DNA from: Streptomyces sp. CB02923
GTDB taxonomy: Bacteria; Actinomycetota; Actinomycetes; Streptomycetales; Streptomycetaceae
Direction of reading: 5' to 3'
DNA length: 64,000 nucleotides
Assembly (NCBI RefSeq): GCF_001905005.1
Contig: NZ_LWKZ01000002.1
Span: 62,001 to 126,000, forward strand
The notes beneath the pieces were generated by a model. The model made no database searches. It worked only from the letters and a program-made list of their open reading frames with translations, and was not told the origin of the DNA. Position 1 is the stretch's first letter. Every line of letters starts with the position of its first letter. This document shows, piece after piece, positions 42,952 through 50,730 of the stretch. The translations under genes were made by a program, and so were the position numbers.

Positions 42952-43037
42952 GGCATGGTCAAACCGGGCGGCGCGGCGCTCTGACCGCCTGCCTTCCCTC
43001 AGGGGCGGCCCCGCGCGTGCGGGTGCCGCCCCTGAGG
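42952..43037 (+). pseudogene. Remnant of a terD 3' end with terminator
   Basis: From GGCATGGTC at about 42952, the sequence follows the end of the terD gene at 39820-39905. The last eight codons plus stop (MVKPGGAAL then TGA) are kept with one silent change. After a diverged 13-base spacer comes the same terminator: CCTCAGGGGCGGC (42997-43009) pairing with GCCGCCCCTGAGG (43025-43037). Relative to the first copy, one stem pair changed from C-G to T-A on both sides. Only this fragment of a terD paralogue remains. Confidence 0.8.
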
Positions 43038-43158
43038 CGTCTTTCCCGCTTCTCATCGCACCGCGCACACAGCCCGATGTCGGCCCCACCCCCACTGGCC
43101 GCGTGCACGGTACCGATGACGGTCACGTTCCGTACGGCACCACAGTCCGCACACCCGA

Positions 43159-43566
43159 TCACAGCACGCCCTCCACGGCAATAACCGCCGCCCGCAAGGC
43201 CACCGCACTCGTGACCAGCGCCCCCACCTCCGGCCGCACCCGCCACCACAGCCGCTCACTGCACATCTCCAGCCCCGGCACATACAGGGCCGCACCCACC
43301 CCCGCATCCCCCCACAACGGCAGCCGCCCCCCACCGGCCGTACCGGCAGGCACCATCCAGCACATCCCGGCCGGACGCCGGTGGTCCTCGATGACCGCCC
43401 CGGACCTGCCACCCAGCTGATCCAAGACCCGCTTCCCCGTCGGCAGCCCCAGCCACACCACATCCACCCCGAGCGCGGCCACGTCGCGCACCACTCGCAG
43501 CCCCGCTCCACGGGGAATCCAGTCGGGGAGGGAGACGGAGGCGCTGCTCTTCGCGGAAATCGTCAT
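43159..43566 (-). CDS. Conserved hypothetical protein of actinobacterial regulator loci
   Basis: A 135-residue protein with a central stretch GADVVWLGLPTGKRVLDQLGGRSGAVIEDHRRPAGMCWMVPAGTA, then GDAGVGAALYVPGLEMC and a helical end. The pattern resembles the small proteins that accompany HTH/TPR regulator genes in streptomycetes, from memory. It has no signal peptide or membrane segment. It is divergent from the HTH/TPR gene at 43709. The 142-base gap holds a CTCTCGT/ACGAGAG dyad (43592-43615). Function unknown. Confidence 0.65.
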   Translation of the reverse strand: MTISAKSSASVSLPDWIPRGAGLRVVRDVAALGVDVVWLGLPTGKRVLDQLGGRSGAVIEDHRRPAGMCWMVPAGTAGGGRLPLWGDAGVGAALYVPGLEMCSERLWWRVRPEVGALVTSAVALRAAVIAVEGVL

Positions 43567-43591
43567 GCTGCCAAGAACACCGCTTCCACCA

Positions 43592-43615
43592 CTCTCGTAC
43601 GAGGCAGCACGAGAG
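43592..43615. promoter_or_regulatory. Dyad in divergent promoter at 43.6 kb
   Basis: CTCTCGT (43592-43598) pairs with ACGAGAG (43609-43615), and a perfect CTCGTACGAG lies within the left part. A direct repeat AGGACATT (about 43627 and 43642) follows. It is a candidate binding site for the HTH/TPR protein between the two divergent genes. Confidence 0.4.
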
Positions 43616-43708
43616 GCAATCCTTCAGGACATTTGCCAGGACATTCACGTCCCGGCCATCACTCCGCGCCCTTACTCTGGGCCGAGACGCAGCACGCGGA
43701 GGTACGCC

Positions 43709-45055
43709 ATGCCGGCCCCACCGGGGAACCCGCTTCTGGTCAGGGCCCGTATCAGGGCCGGCCTGCACACCCAGGATGACTTCGTCATCGCGTTCCAGGA
43801 CAAGGCATTCGAGCTGGGCACCGACGCGACGGTGACGGTACGCCAAGTACGACGGTGGGAATCCTTGGCGCCGGGATGGCCCCACCCCACAGCACGGACC
43901 GTACTCACAGCTCTCTTCGGATGCCCGCCCGAGGCTCTCGGTTTCCGGCGCCGCGTCCGGCCTCTGCCCCTTGAGGCGAATGGCGCTTCCGCACGTCCCC
44001 AGGACGAAGGAGAGATGCTGCGGCGGACTTTCGTGTCCCACTCTCTTGCCGTGGTCGGCTCAGCAGCGATCCCCGCCGGCCCCGACGATGTGCTTCACGT
44101 CCTCGGTGCCGATCCACTGGACGGCATCCGGGACGTTCTCACCGGCACGGTAGGTGCACAGGAACCGGGCACCATCGAGTCACTGCGCCGGGACATCGCG
44201 GAAGCCAAGCGGCTCGTTCAAGCATGTGGCTACGCGCGGCTCGCACGGCAATTGCCCGCTCTCCTCGCCCGGTTCGAGTGCCCCGGGTCCGCACGGCCCG
44301 AGCAGCGCGCCATGGACCTGCTTGCGGTCCATGGCTATCACGTGGCAGCAACCCTGCTCCTCAAGTACGACGACGCGGCTTCGGCCTGGATCGCGGCCGA
44401 AAAGGCAGCGACAGCCGCCCGGCGGACCGAGGCCCCGGCGGCCATCGCCTCGGCATACCGGATCCTGACCCATGCTGTCGCCGGTGTCGGCCACCGAAGG
44501 CAGGCGGTGCGCGTGGCGGTAACAGGTGTCGACCATCTCAGTGGGCGGGTGTCCAGATCAGCCCCCGACAACGTCGCGGTCTTCGGCGCGCTGCTGCTAC
44601 GCGGAGCATGGGCCGCCGCGCTGGACGAGGACCGGGACGCGGCAGCGGAGTTGCTCGACGAAGCTGAACGAACCTCAGCGCTGCTGCAAGAGGCGACGAA
44701 CCGTCAGTGGACCGCGTTCGGAGCGAACAACGTAGCGCTGCACCGAATGTCGATCGCTCTCGCACTCGGCGACGCAGGCCACGCCCTGCAAGCGGCCAAG
44801 ACCGTCGTTCCTGCCCAGCTCGCCGTGGCCGAGAGGCAGGCCACGTACTGGTCGGACGTAGCTCGCGCTCTGCACATCTGCGGCCGTACGGAAGCGGCGG
44901 CCCGTGCGCTGCTGGCCGCGGAGAAAGCCGCTCCGGAGGAGGTACGGTCCCGTTCTGTGACGCGCGCACTGATCAGAGAATTGCTGCAACGTGACCGCGC
45001 TGGACGCGCTCCCTGGCTCCGCGCGCTGGCGAACCGGGCACAGGTACCGGTATGA
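43709..45055 (+). CDS. HTH/TPR transcriptional regulator-like protein
   Basis: A 448-residue protein. The first ~75 residues look like a divergent HTH (RARIRAGLHTQDDFVIAFQDKAFELG, then VTVRQVRRWES) of the type seen in streptomycete XRE-like regulators. A segment TFVSHSLAVVGSAAIP follows, and then about 280 helical residues with TPR-like repeats (YAAR..ALLARF, AASAWIAAEKAATAAR, AALDEDRDAAAELLDEAERT). GCGGAGGTACGCC precedes the ATG. Its last codons overlap the flavoprotein gene start (ATGA). Such proteins probably sense a small molecule or peptide. Confidence 0.8.
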   Translation: MPAPPGNPLLVRARIRAGLHTQDDFVIAFQDKAFELGTDATVTVRQVRRWESLAPGWPHPTARTVLTALFGCPPEALGFRRRVRPLPLEANGASARPQDEGEMLRRTFVSHSLAVVGSAAIPAGPDDVLHVLGADPLDGIRDVLTGTVGAQEPGTIESLRRDIAEAKRLVQACGYARLARQLPALLARFECPGSARPEQRAMDLLAVHGYHVAATLLLKYDDAASAWIAAEKAATAARRTEAPAAIASAYRILTHAVAGVGHRRQAVRVAVTGVDHLSGRVSRSAPDNVAVFGALLLRGAWAAALDEDRDAAAELLDEAERTSALLQEATNRQWTAFGANNVALHRMSIALALGDAGHALQAAKTVVPAQLAVAERQATYWSDVARALHICGRTEAAARALLAAEKAAPEEVRSRSVTRALIRELLQRDRAGRAPWLRALANRAQVPV

Positions 45056-45609
45056 GCACACCGCGAGTGCTCTACATCATCGCCTGCGCCGCCGGCCCCG
45101 CGTCCCAACTCGTCCGCCTGGTCGAAGCCGCCGTAGCCGACGGCTGGGAAGTGTGCGTCATCGCCACGCCCGCGGCCGAGGCAGGCGCGTTCATCGACGT
45201 ACCCGCGGTGGAGGCCGCCTCCGGCCGGCCCGTGCGGAGTGACTGGCGTCGAGCGGGCGAGGCGAAGCGCAATCCACCGCCCGATGCCGTGATCGTCGCG
45301 CCCATGACGATGAACTCCGTGAACAAGTGGGCCGCGGGCATCGCCGACACGTACGCGCTCGGTCTGCTCACCGAGGCGGTGGGGCTCGGGCTGCCGGTGG
45401 TCGCGCTGCCGTTCTGGTCGACGGCGCTGGACGCGCACCCGGCCACCCGGCGGTCGGTGCGGGTGCTGTGTGACCTGGGCGTGCGTGTGCTGTACGGGCC
45501 GGGCTCCTGGGAGCCGCACGCGCCCGGCACCGGTGGTGATCAGTTGGACAGGTATCCGTGGCGGCTGGCGCTGGAGACGGTCGAGGAGTTGGCCGGGAGC
45601 GGTCCGTGA
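45052..45609 (+). CDS. Flavoprotein (HFCD family, phosphopantothenoylcysteine decarboxylase-like)
   Basis: A 185-residue FMN-binding flavoprotein of the HFCD fold. It shows VLYIIACAAGPASQLVRLVEAAV at the N-terminus, DAVIVAPMTMNSVNKWAAGIADTYAL (the PxMNxxMW-like active-site region in modified form) and VVALPFWSTAL. It is coupled to the HTH/TPR gene by ATGA. HFCD proteins decarboxylate cysteine residues of small molecules or peptides. Without a precursor or CoaC-CoaB context, the substrate is not known. This regulator-flavoprotein pairing is frequent in streptomycetes. Confidence 0.82.
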   Translation: MSTPRVLYIIACAAGPASQLVRLVEAAVADGWEVCVIATPAAEAGAFIDVPAVEAASGRPVRSDWRRAGEAKRNPPPDAVIVAPMTMNSVNKWAAGIADTYALGLLTEAVGLGLPVVALPFWSTALDAHPATRRSVRVLCDLGVRVLYGPGSWEPHAPGTGGDQLDRYPWRLALETVEELAGSGP

Positions 45610-45663
45610 GGCGCTCCCCGCTCCCGCTCCGGCGACCCTCTCACGCTCCGGCCGCCCGCCCCG

Positions 45664-46764
45664 CTATCCCGCCACCCCCACCACCCTCGCCAACCGCTCA
45701 TAGGACTCCATCAGCCCCACCCGGTCATACGTGCTGGTAGTCACCAGGAATTCGTCGGCGGCGGTTTCGGTGAGGAGGGTGTCGAGTTGGGCAGCCACCT
45801 CCGGCTCGGTGCCGTGGATGTGGCCGGTGAGGGCGGATTCGTACAGGTCGCGTTGTTTCGGGGGCAGGGAGGGTTCGCGGGCGGAGATTGACTCGGCTGG
45901 TTCCAGGGGCGGGAAGACGCCGTGGGTGCGGGAGTAGGCCATCGACCAGGCTTCGGGGAGCAGGAGGGCGCGGGCCCGGTCGCGGGTTTCGGCCACGGCG
46001 ACGGTGCCGGAGACGATGACGTACGGGTGGGGCCAGAGCGGGGAGGGTGCGAAGGTGGAGCGGTAGCGGTCGATGGCGGCCCGCATCGCGTCGCGGCCGC
46101 GCAGGTCGGCGATGACCAGGGCCAGGCCCGCGCGGGCGGCGATGTCCGCGCCCGCGCCGGTGGCCAGGACGAACGCGGGGACGTGCAGGCCCTCCGCCGG
46201 GCGGGCGTGCACCTGGGGGTGGGGGCGCGGGCCGTCGGTGAAGTAGGCGGTCAGTTCGGCGAGTTGGGCGGCGAAGGATTCGGCGGCGTCCTTGTCGGTG
46301 CCCAGGGCGCGGCGGATGCCGTCGGTGAAGCCGACGGACCGGCCGAGGCCCATGTCGATGCGGCCGGGGAAGAGGGACGCGAGGACGCCGAACTGTTCGG
46401 CGATGACCAGCGGGCGGTGGTTGGGCAGCATGACGCCGCCCGTGCCGACCCGGATGCGGGAGGTGGCGGAGGCCACCGCAGCGGCGAGCACGGTCGGTGC
46501 CGACCCGGCGACGCCCGGCACGCTGTGGTGCTCGGAGACCCAGAAGCGGTGGTAGCCGAGTGCTTCGGCGTGCCGCGCGAGGTCCACCGTGTCGCGGAGT
46601 GCCTCGGCCTCCGGGTGGCCCTGGCGGGTGCGGGAGCGGTCGAGGAGGGAGAAGGGGGTGGTGCGGAGGCGGTCGGCCCGGTCGCCGGAGGCGCTGGACG
46701 GGTTTCCGGGCCCGGCCGCCGTCGTCTCGGGTGTCTGTGTCGTCGTGCTGCTCCGCGTGCTCAC
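45664..46764 (-). CDS. LLM-class flavin-dependent oxidoreductase
   Basis: A 366-residue luciferase-like monooxygenase. After a disordered Ser/Thr-rich start of about 35 residues it reads LARHAEALGYHRFWVSEHHSVPG, then IRVGTGGVMLPNHRPLVIAEQFGVLASLFPGRIDMGLGRSVGF. Both are signatures of the group 1 LLM proteins that use reduced FMN. The C-terminal part ends with TSTYDRVGLMESYERLARV. A GTG start at 46764 is taken. The substrate is unknown; proteins of this subgroup are often annotated only as MsnO8-like. Confidence 0.85.
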   Translation of the reverse strand: MSTRSSTTTQTPETTAAGPGNPSSASGDRADRLRTTPFSLLDRSRTRQGHPEAEALRDTVDLARHAEALGYHRFWVSEHHSVPGVAGSAPTVLAAAVASATSRIRVGTGGVMLPNHRPLVIAEQFGVLASLFPGRIDMGLGRSVGFTDGIRRALGTDKDAAESFAAQLAELTAYFTDGPRPHPQVHARPAEGLHVPAFVLATGAGADIAARAGLALVIADLRGRDAMRAAIDRYRSTFAPSPLWPHPYVIVSGTVAVAETRDRARALLLPEAWSMAYSRTHGVFPPLEPAESISAREPSLPPKQRDLYESALTGHIHGTEPEVAAQLDTLLTETAADEFLVTTSTYDRVGLMESYERLARVVGVAG

Positions 46765-46900
46765 CCTCGGTACAACGTGCGCGTTCCGGTCGGGATTCCT
46801 GGAGGGGCGCGCCGATCACCGAACGTACCTGGCACACGGCCCGCCCCATACGCCCCGTCGCCCGGGGCACGCCCCGTCCGCCCCTACGACCGCGCAGCGG

Positions 46901-48352
46901 TCACCGCTGCCGCCGCCAGGGCCCCGTGATCGCCAGCATGATCCCCGGTTCCTGGATGTTGGCGAACAGGGTGCGGCCGTCGGGAGAGAAGACCGGGCCG
47001 GTGAATTCGCTGTACGCGGGGTCGTCGGCGGTGCCGGTGTTCAGTTCGTTGCGGGCGATCGGGTACGTACGGCCGTCGTCCGTGGCGCCGAAGAGGTGCT
47101 GGACGCCTTCGCCGTCCTCGGCGATGATCAGGCCGCCGTACGGGGAGACGGTGATGTTGTCGGGGCCGTCGAAGGCGCCGTCCTCGCCGGGGTCGGGGTT
47201 GACGCCGAGCAGGACCTTGAGGGTCAGGGTGCGGCGGCGCGGGTCGTAGAACCAGACCTGGCCGTCGTGGCGGACCGGGCTCTCCTCGCGGGCGAAGGAG
47301 GAGACGAGGTAGGCGCCGCCGTCGGCCCACCACATGCCTTCCAGCTTGCGGGCGCGGGTGACGTCCTGGTCGCCGAACTGTTTGCGTACGGGGGTGGTGC
47401 GCGCGTCGCGGTCGGGGACCTCGGCCCAGTCGACGCCGTACACCGTGCCGGGCCTGGTCGCGCGGGAGAGGTCGTCGACGAACCGGCCGCCGGAGTCGTA
47501 GCAGCGGGGCGCGGCCAGTGTGCCCGCGTCGTCGGCGAGCGTGCGCAGCCGACCGCGGCCGTGCCGGAAGCCGTGTGGCGGGGTCCAGCGGTAGAAGAGG
47601 CCGTTGGGGCGGTCGGCGTCCTCGGTGAGGTAGAGGTGGCCGCGCTTGGGGTCGACGACGACCGCTTCGTGGGCGTACCGGCCCAGGGCCTTGACGGGGC
47701 GGGGGTCGCGGGCGGCGCGGATGTCGTGGGGGTCGACTTCGAAGACGTAGCCGTGGTCCTTGGTCATACCGTTCTGGCCGGCCTTGTCCTCGGTCTCCTC
47801 GCAGGTCAGCCAGGTGCCCCAGGGGGTGCGGCCGCCCGCGCAGTTGGTGGAGGTGCCCGCGATGCCGACGCGTTCGGTGACGTGCGTGCCGTCCCGGGAG
47901 ACCTCGACGACGGTGCAGCCGCCGGCCGCCGCCGGGTCGTAGACGAGGCCGTCGGCGAGCGGTACCGGGTGCGGCCACTTCGCACGCGGGCCCTTCAGCT
48001 CGTGGTTGTTGACGAGGAGGGTGGTGCCGCGCGGGCCCTCGAAGGCGGCGGTGCCGTCGTGGTGGGAGGGGGTGGATTCGCCGCTCTCCAGCTTGGTGAC
48101 GCCGGTCCGGGTGATGATCCGGTACGTGAATCCGGCGGGCAGGGCCAGGAGGCCCGCCGGGTCCGGGATCAGGGGCCCGTATCCCGGTCCGCGCCCGCGT
48201 GCGCCGGCGGCCGGGGCGGGCGCGTCCGCTTCCGGGACCTCCTGTCCGATGGCGCCGGGCGCGGTGGCCAGGACACCCACACTGCCGGTCAGTGCGACGC
48301 CGGCACCGGCGACGGCGGAGCGTTTGGCGAAATCTCTGCGGGTGAGCGGCAT
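46901..48352 (-). CDS. PhoX-family phosphatase, Tat-exported
   Basis: A 483-residue protein of the PhoX (DUF839) family, calcium/iron-dependent alkaline phosphatases of six-bladed propeller fold. A twin-arginine signal is present: TRRDFAKRSAVAGAGVALTG at residues 4-23. Family blocks include LLVNNHELKGP, NCAGGRTPWGTWLTCEETED, KALGRYAHEAVVVDP, LTEDADRPNGLFYRW, MWWADGGAYLVSSFA and PDNITVSPYGGLIIAEDGEG. A candidate PHO box lies about 118 bases upstream on the same strand. It would scavenge phosphate from phosphoesters outside the cell. Confidence 0.87.
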   Translation of the reverse strand: MPLTRRDFAKRSAVAGAGVALTGSVGVLATAPGAIGQEVPEADAPAPAAGARGRGPGYGPLIPDPAGLLALPAGFTYRIITRTGVTKLESGESTPSHHDGTAAFEGPRGTTLLVNNHELKGPRAKWPHPVPLADGLVYDPAAAGGCTVVEVSRDGTHVTERVGIAGTSTNCAGGRTPWGTWLTCEETEDKAGQNGMTKDHGYVFEVDPHDIRAARDPRPVKALGRYAHEAVVVDPKRGHLYLTEDADRPNGLFYRWTPPHGFRHGRGRLRTLADDAGTLAAPRCYDSGGRFVDDLSRATRPGTVYGVDWAEVPDRDARTTPVRKQFGDQDVTRARKLEGMWWADGGAYLVSSFAREESPVRHDGQVWFYDPRRRTLTLKVLLGVNPDPGEDGAFDGPDNITVSPYGGLIIAEDGEGVQHLFGATDDGRTYPIARNELNTGTADDPAYSEFTGPVFSPDGRTLFANIQEPGIMLAITGPWRRQR

Positions 48353-48469
48353 GTCATCTCCTGGACGGCGGGTTCGATGTGCCCTGTCCCGGGCGTGCCC
48401 GTACGGTTCCGCCCTCCGGCGGACGACGGCACGGTACGGACGCGCCCCTGCGCCGCACACCCTCGCGCG

Positions 48470-48491
48470 CCGCGGCGAACAGCGGTTGAAC
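48470..48491 (-). promoter_or_regulatory. Candidate PHO box for PhoX-like gene
   Basis: Read on the minus strand, GTTCAACCGCT and GTTCGCCGCGG lie head to tail as two 11-base units. They follow the streptomycete PhoP direct-repeat consensus (GTTCAYCYRSC-like) in spacing and in their first four bases. The distance of about 118 bases from the start codon is compatible with a promoter. Confidence 0.45.
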
Positions 48492-48802
48492 CCCGCACAA
48501 CGCCGCGATGTCGGGAAGCGATTCTCCCCGGCCCGGAAAACCATGGCAAACAAGGTCATCAGCCGCATCTGCGCAGTAAGCGCAAGATTTATCGCGTACC
48601 TCCTTGACCGCCGCCCGGCACGGCAATAGACAGTCCCTACCTGCATCACCCGTAGGGAGTGCGGAGGACCCGCGGCTGCACGGAGTTGCCCGGGGAGCAG
48701 TCCGTGCCGGGTTTCCCGCCCTCCCCTGAGAGCCCGCCGCCGTGGGCGGCCCGGGCTCGTGAAGCGAACGCGGTCCCGCCCGCAGCCGTACGCGCCCGTA
48801 CG

Positions 48803-48838
48803 CAGGAGCACTCCCGCTCACAGGAGCGCTCCCGCTCG
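48803..48838 (+). repeat. Two tandem 18-bp repeats upstream of peptidase gene
   Basis: CAGGAGCACTCCCGCTCA (48803-48820) is followed directly by CAGGAGCGCTCCCGCTCG (48821-48838), which differs at two bases. It lies in the leader of the trypsin-like peptidase gene, 62 bases before the start. The rest of the 48353-48900 gap holds the PHO box and no gene. Confidence 0.8.
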
Positions 48839-48900
48839 AACGGTCCGGGCGCACGGCTGAGAGCCGCGCGGGACGCCCACCGGGGAAGAGGTGGTCTGGT

Positions 48901-50061
48901 GTGAACCAGCCCGAGATGATGCGCGGACCCACCGGCGGTCAGGTCAGTGACACCTCCCGCCAACAGGCACTTTCCGACTTCATGCACCCGCAGAACCCGA
49001 CCGCGAACGTCGTCGGCTTCGGGCACGGCGTGAAGTGGACCAACGGCGAGCCCACGGGCGAGGAAGCCGTCCTGGTCTTCGTCACGCAGAAGCTGCCGGA
49101 GTCGATGCTCCCCGAACGGGACGTGATCCCGCGGGAGATGGACGACGGTACCCCGACCGACGTCCTGGCCGTGGGCCACATCTCCGCGCAGGCCCAGCAG
49201 CGCGTACCGGGCGGGCAGAGCCGGTCGATGATGGGGCAGGAGCAGAGCCTCGGCGGCAACGGCGGCCGGATGAGCGCGCTCGCCCAGCCGCTGCTCGAAG
49301 AGCTGAGCCAGCTCGGCAGCGCCCTGGAGCCGCAACTCCTCAAGCGCCGGATGCGCCCCTGCCCGGCCGGCTTCTCCGTCGGCAACGTGCAGGTCACCGC
49401 GGGCACGCTGGGCAGCGTGGTGTACGACTTCCTGCCCGGCGCGCAGACCAACCCGCCGGCGCCCGGCCTCGGCGTACCCGGCAAGTTCTACATCCTGAGC
49501 AACAACCACGTCCTGGCGGACTCCAACCGGGCGCCGCTGGGCAGCTCCGTGCTGCAGCCGGGCAAGTTCGACGGCGGTACGGACCCCGCGGACCGGATCG
49601 GCACGCTGGACCGCTTCATCTCGATCCAGTTCGCTCCGCAGATCCCGCTGACCCAGCACAACAACGTGGTGGACGCGGCGCTGGCGAAGGTCGAGTTCGA
49701 GGACGCCACCCGGCAGCAGTACTTCAGCGGCGCGCCGCGCGCGTGGCGCCGCAAGTCGGCGGTGGCGGTGGGCGACCTGGTCAAGAAGACCGGCCGGACC
49801 ACCAACATCAGCTTCGGGCGGATCGTCTCCACCGACGCGACGGTCGACGTCAACTACGGCACGGCCGGCACGGCGCGCTTCAAGGACCAGATCATGACCA
49901 CGAACATCTCGGCGGGCGGCGACTCCGGTTCGCTGGTCACCTCGCTGGACAACGTCGCGGTCGGTCTGCTCTTCGCGGGCTCCTCGACGGTCACCATCGT
50001 CAACCACATCGAGACCGTCCGCACGCTGCTGCGCGTCGAGGTCGCCGAGCAGCTGGCCTGA
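48901..50061 (+). CDS. Trypsin-like serine peptidase, possibly Nal1-like
   Basis: A 386-residue protein with a chymotrypsin-like active site: His203 in ILSNNHVLAD, Asp258 in VVDAALAKV and Ser342 in GGDSGSLV. The first ~150 residues form a separate region (VVGFGHGVKWTNGEPTGEEAVLVFVTQKLPE), seen before the peptidase in plant Nal1-like proteins and their bacterial relatives. No signal peptide is visible, so it is probably cytoplasmic or exported by another route. GTG start. The next gene follows 23 bases downstream and is likely in the same transcript. Confidence 0.8.
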   Translation: MNQPEMMRGPTGGQVSDTSRQQALSDFMHPQNPTANVVGFGHGVKWTNGEPTGEEAVLVFVTQKLPESMLPERDVIPREMDDGTPTDVLAVGHISAQAQQRVPGGQSRSMMGQEQSLGGNGGRMSALAQPLLEELSQLGSALEPQLLKRRMRPCPAGFSVGNVQVTAGTLGSVVYDFLPGAQTNPPAPGLGVPGKFYILSNNHVLADSNRAPLGSSVLQPGKFDGGTDPADRIGTLDRFISIQFAPQIPLTQHNNVVDAALAKVEFEDATRQQYFSGAPRAWRRKSAVAVGDLVKKTGRTTNISFGRIVSTDATVDVNYGTAGTARFKDQIMTTNISAGGDSGSLVTSLDNVAVGLLFAGSSTVTIVNHIETVRTLLRVEVAEQLA

Positions 50062-50084
50062 CCCACCGAGCCTGAGGGAGAGCC

Positions 50085-50525
50085 ATGACAAGCGCAGCGC
50101 AGAAGAAGAAGGGGCCGGGCCACGAGCACCAGTTCGTCAATGCCCAGGGCTCCGAGGTCAAGACCCGTGACGAGGCGTTCGCCGTACAGCGCGACGTCTC
50201 CGCCGAGGCCCTTCAGGTCACCCAGAAGATGGCGCTGCACAACCAGGCGCTCACCTTCGACATGGAGGTCAACTACAACCCGAACACCAACGTGATCACG
50301 GGCGGCCGGATCACCTCCGGCATCTGCGGCGCCCCGTGGGACATCACCGGCGGCTCGATCGGCTCCTCGCTGCGGATCGACGCCAAGCGTCCGGGGACCG
50401 GCGGCAACTGCGCCACGACGGTCACCATCATCGGCCAGTTCCAGGTCCCGCTGTCCTACCGCGGCACCTACGGGTTCAACGGCCAGTCCACGTCGTTCAA
50501 CCACACGACGCAGCTGGTGTGCTGA
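50085..50525 (+). CDS. Hypothetical partner of the trypsin-like peptidase
   Basis: A 146-residue protein of unknown family. The N-terminus is Lys/His-rich (KKKGPGHEHQF), then a helix VSAEALQVTQKMALHNQALTF. The C-terminal half is beta-rich with Gly/Thr/Asn and three Cys (GICGAPW, GGNCATTV, and a terminal Cys). GAGGGAGAGCC precedes the ATG. It lies 23 bases after the peptidase gene, so it could be a substrate, chaperone or inhibitor. No signal peptide is seen. The function is not assigned. Confidence 0.6.
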   Translation: MTSAAQKKKGPGHEHQFVNAQGSEVKTRDEAFAVQRDVSAEALQVTQKMALHNQALTFDMEVNYNPNTNVITGGRITSGICGAPWDITGGSIGSSLRIDAKRPGTGGNCATTVTIIGQFQVPLSYRGTYGFNGQSTSFNHTTQLVC

Positions 50526-50660
50526 CGGCGCACCGCCGCGGAACACGCCGGCGGGCGGCGGGAGCACCGAAGTGCTCCGGCCGCCCGCCGGTCACGTGGA
50601 GCGGGGACGTCCGGTGCGCGAGCCCGCACGCCCGGCGTGCGAGCGCGCGCGTCCAGTACG

Positions 50661-50702
50661 CACGTACGGACACCCGGCGCCCATGTACGGACACCCGGCG
50701 CG
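50661..50702. repeat. Two tandem 21-bp repeats
   Basis: CACGTACGGACACCCGGCGCC (50661-50681) is followed by CATGTACGGACACCCGGCGCG (50682-50702), differing at two positions. It lies in the gap between the convergent peptidase-partner gene and the large acidic protein gene. Confidence 0.75.
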
Positions 50703-50730
50703 CACGCCCGCGCGTCCCCTACGCGAGCGC

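Noticed and set aside
39850..43040. Integrative element with an integrase
   Set aside because: Direct repeats are present at both ends, but no integrase, excisionase, transposase or tRNA target is seen. Only the repeat-flanked structure can be claimed.
50600..50730. A structured RNA or attachment site in the CG-rich gap
   Set aside because: The region has only short G+C dyads and a 2x21-bp repeat. There is no consistent fold or flanking mobile gene.
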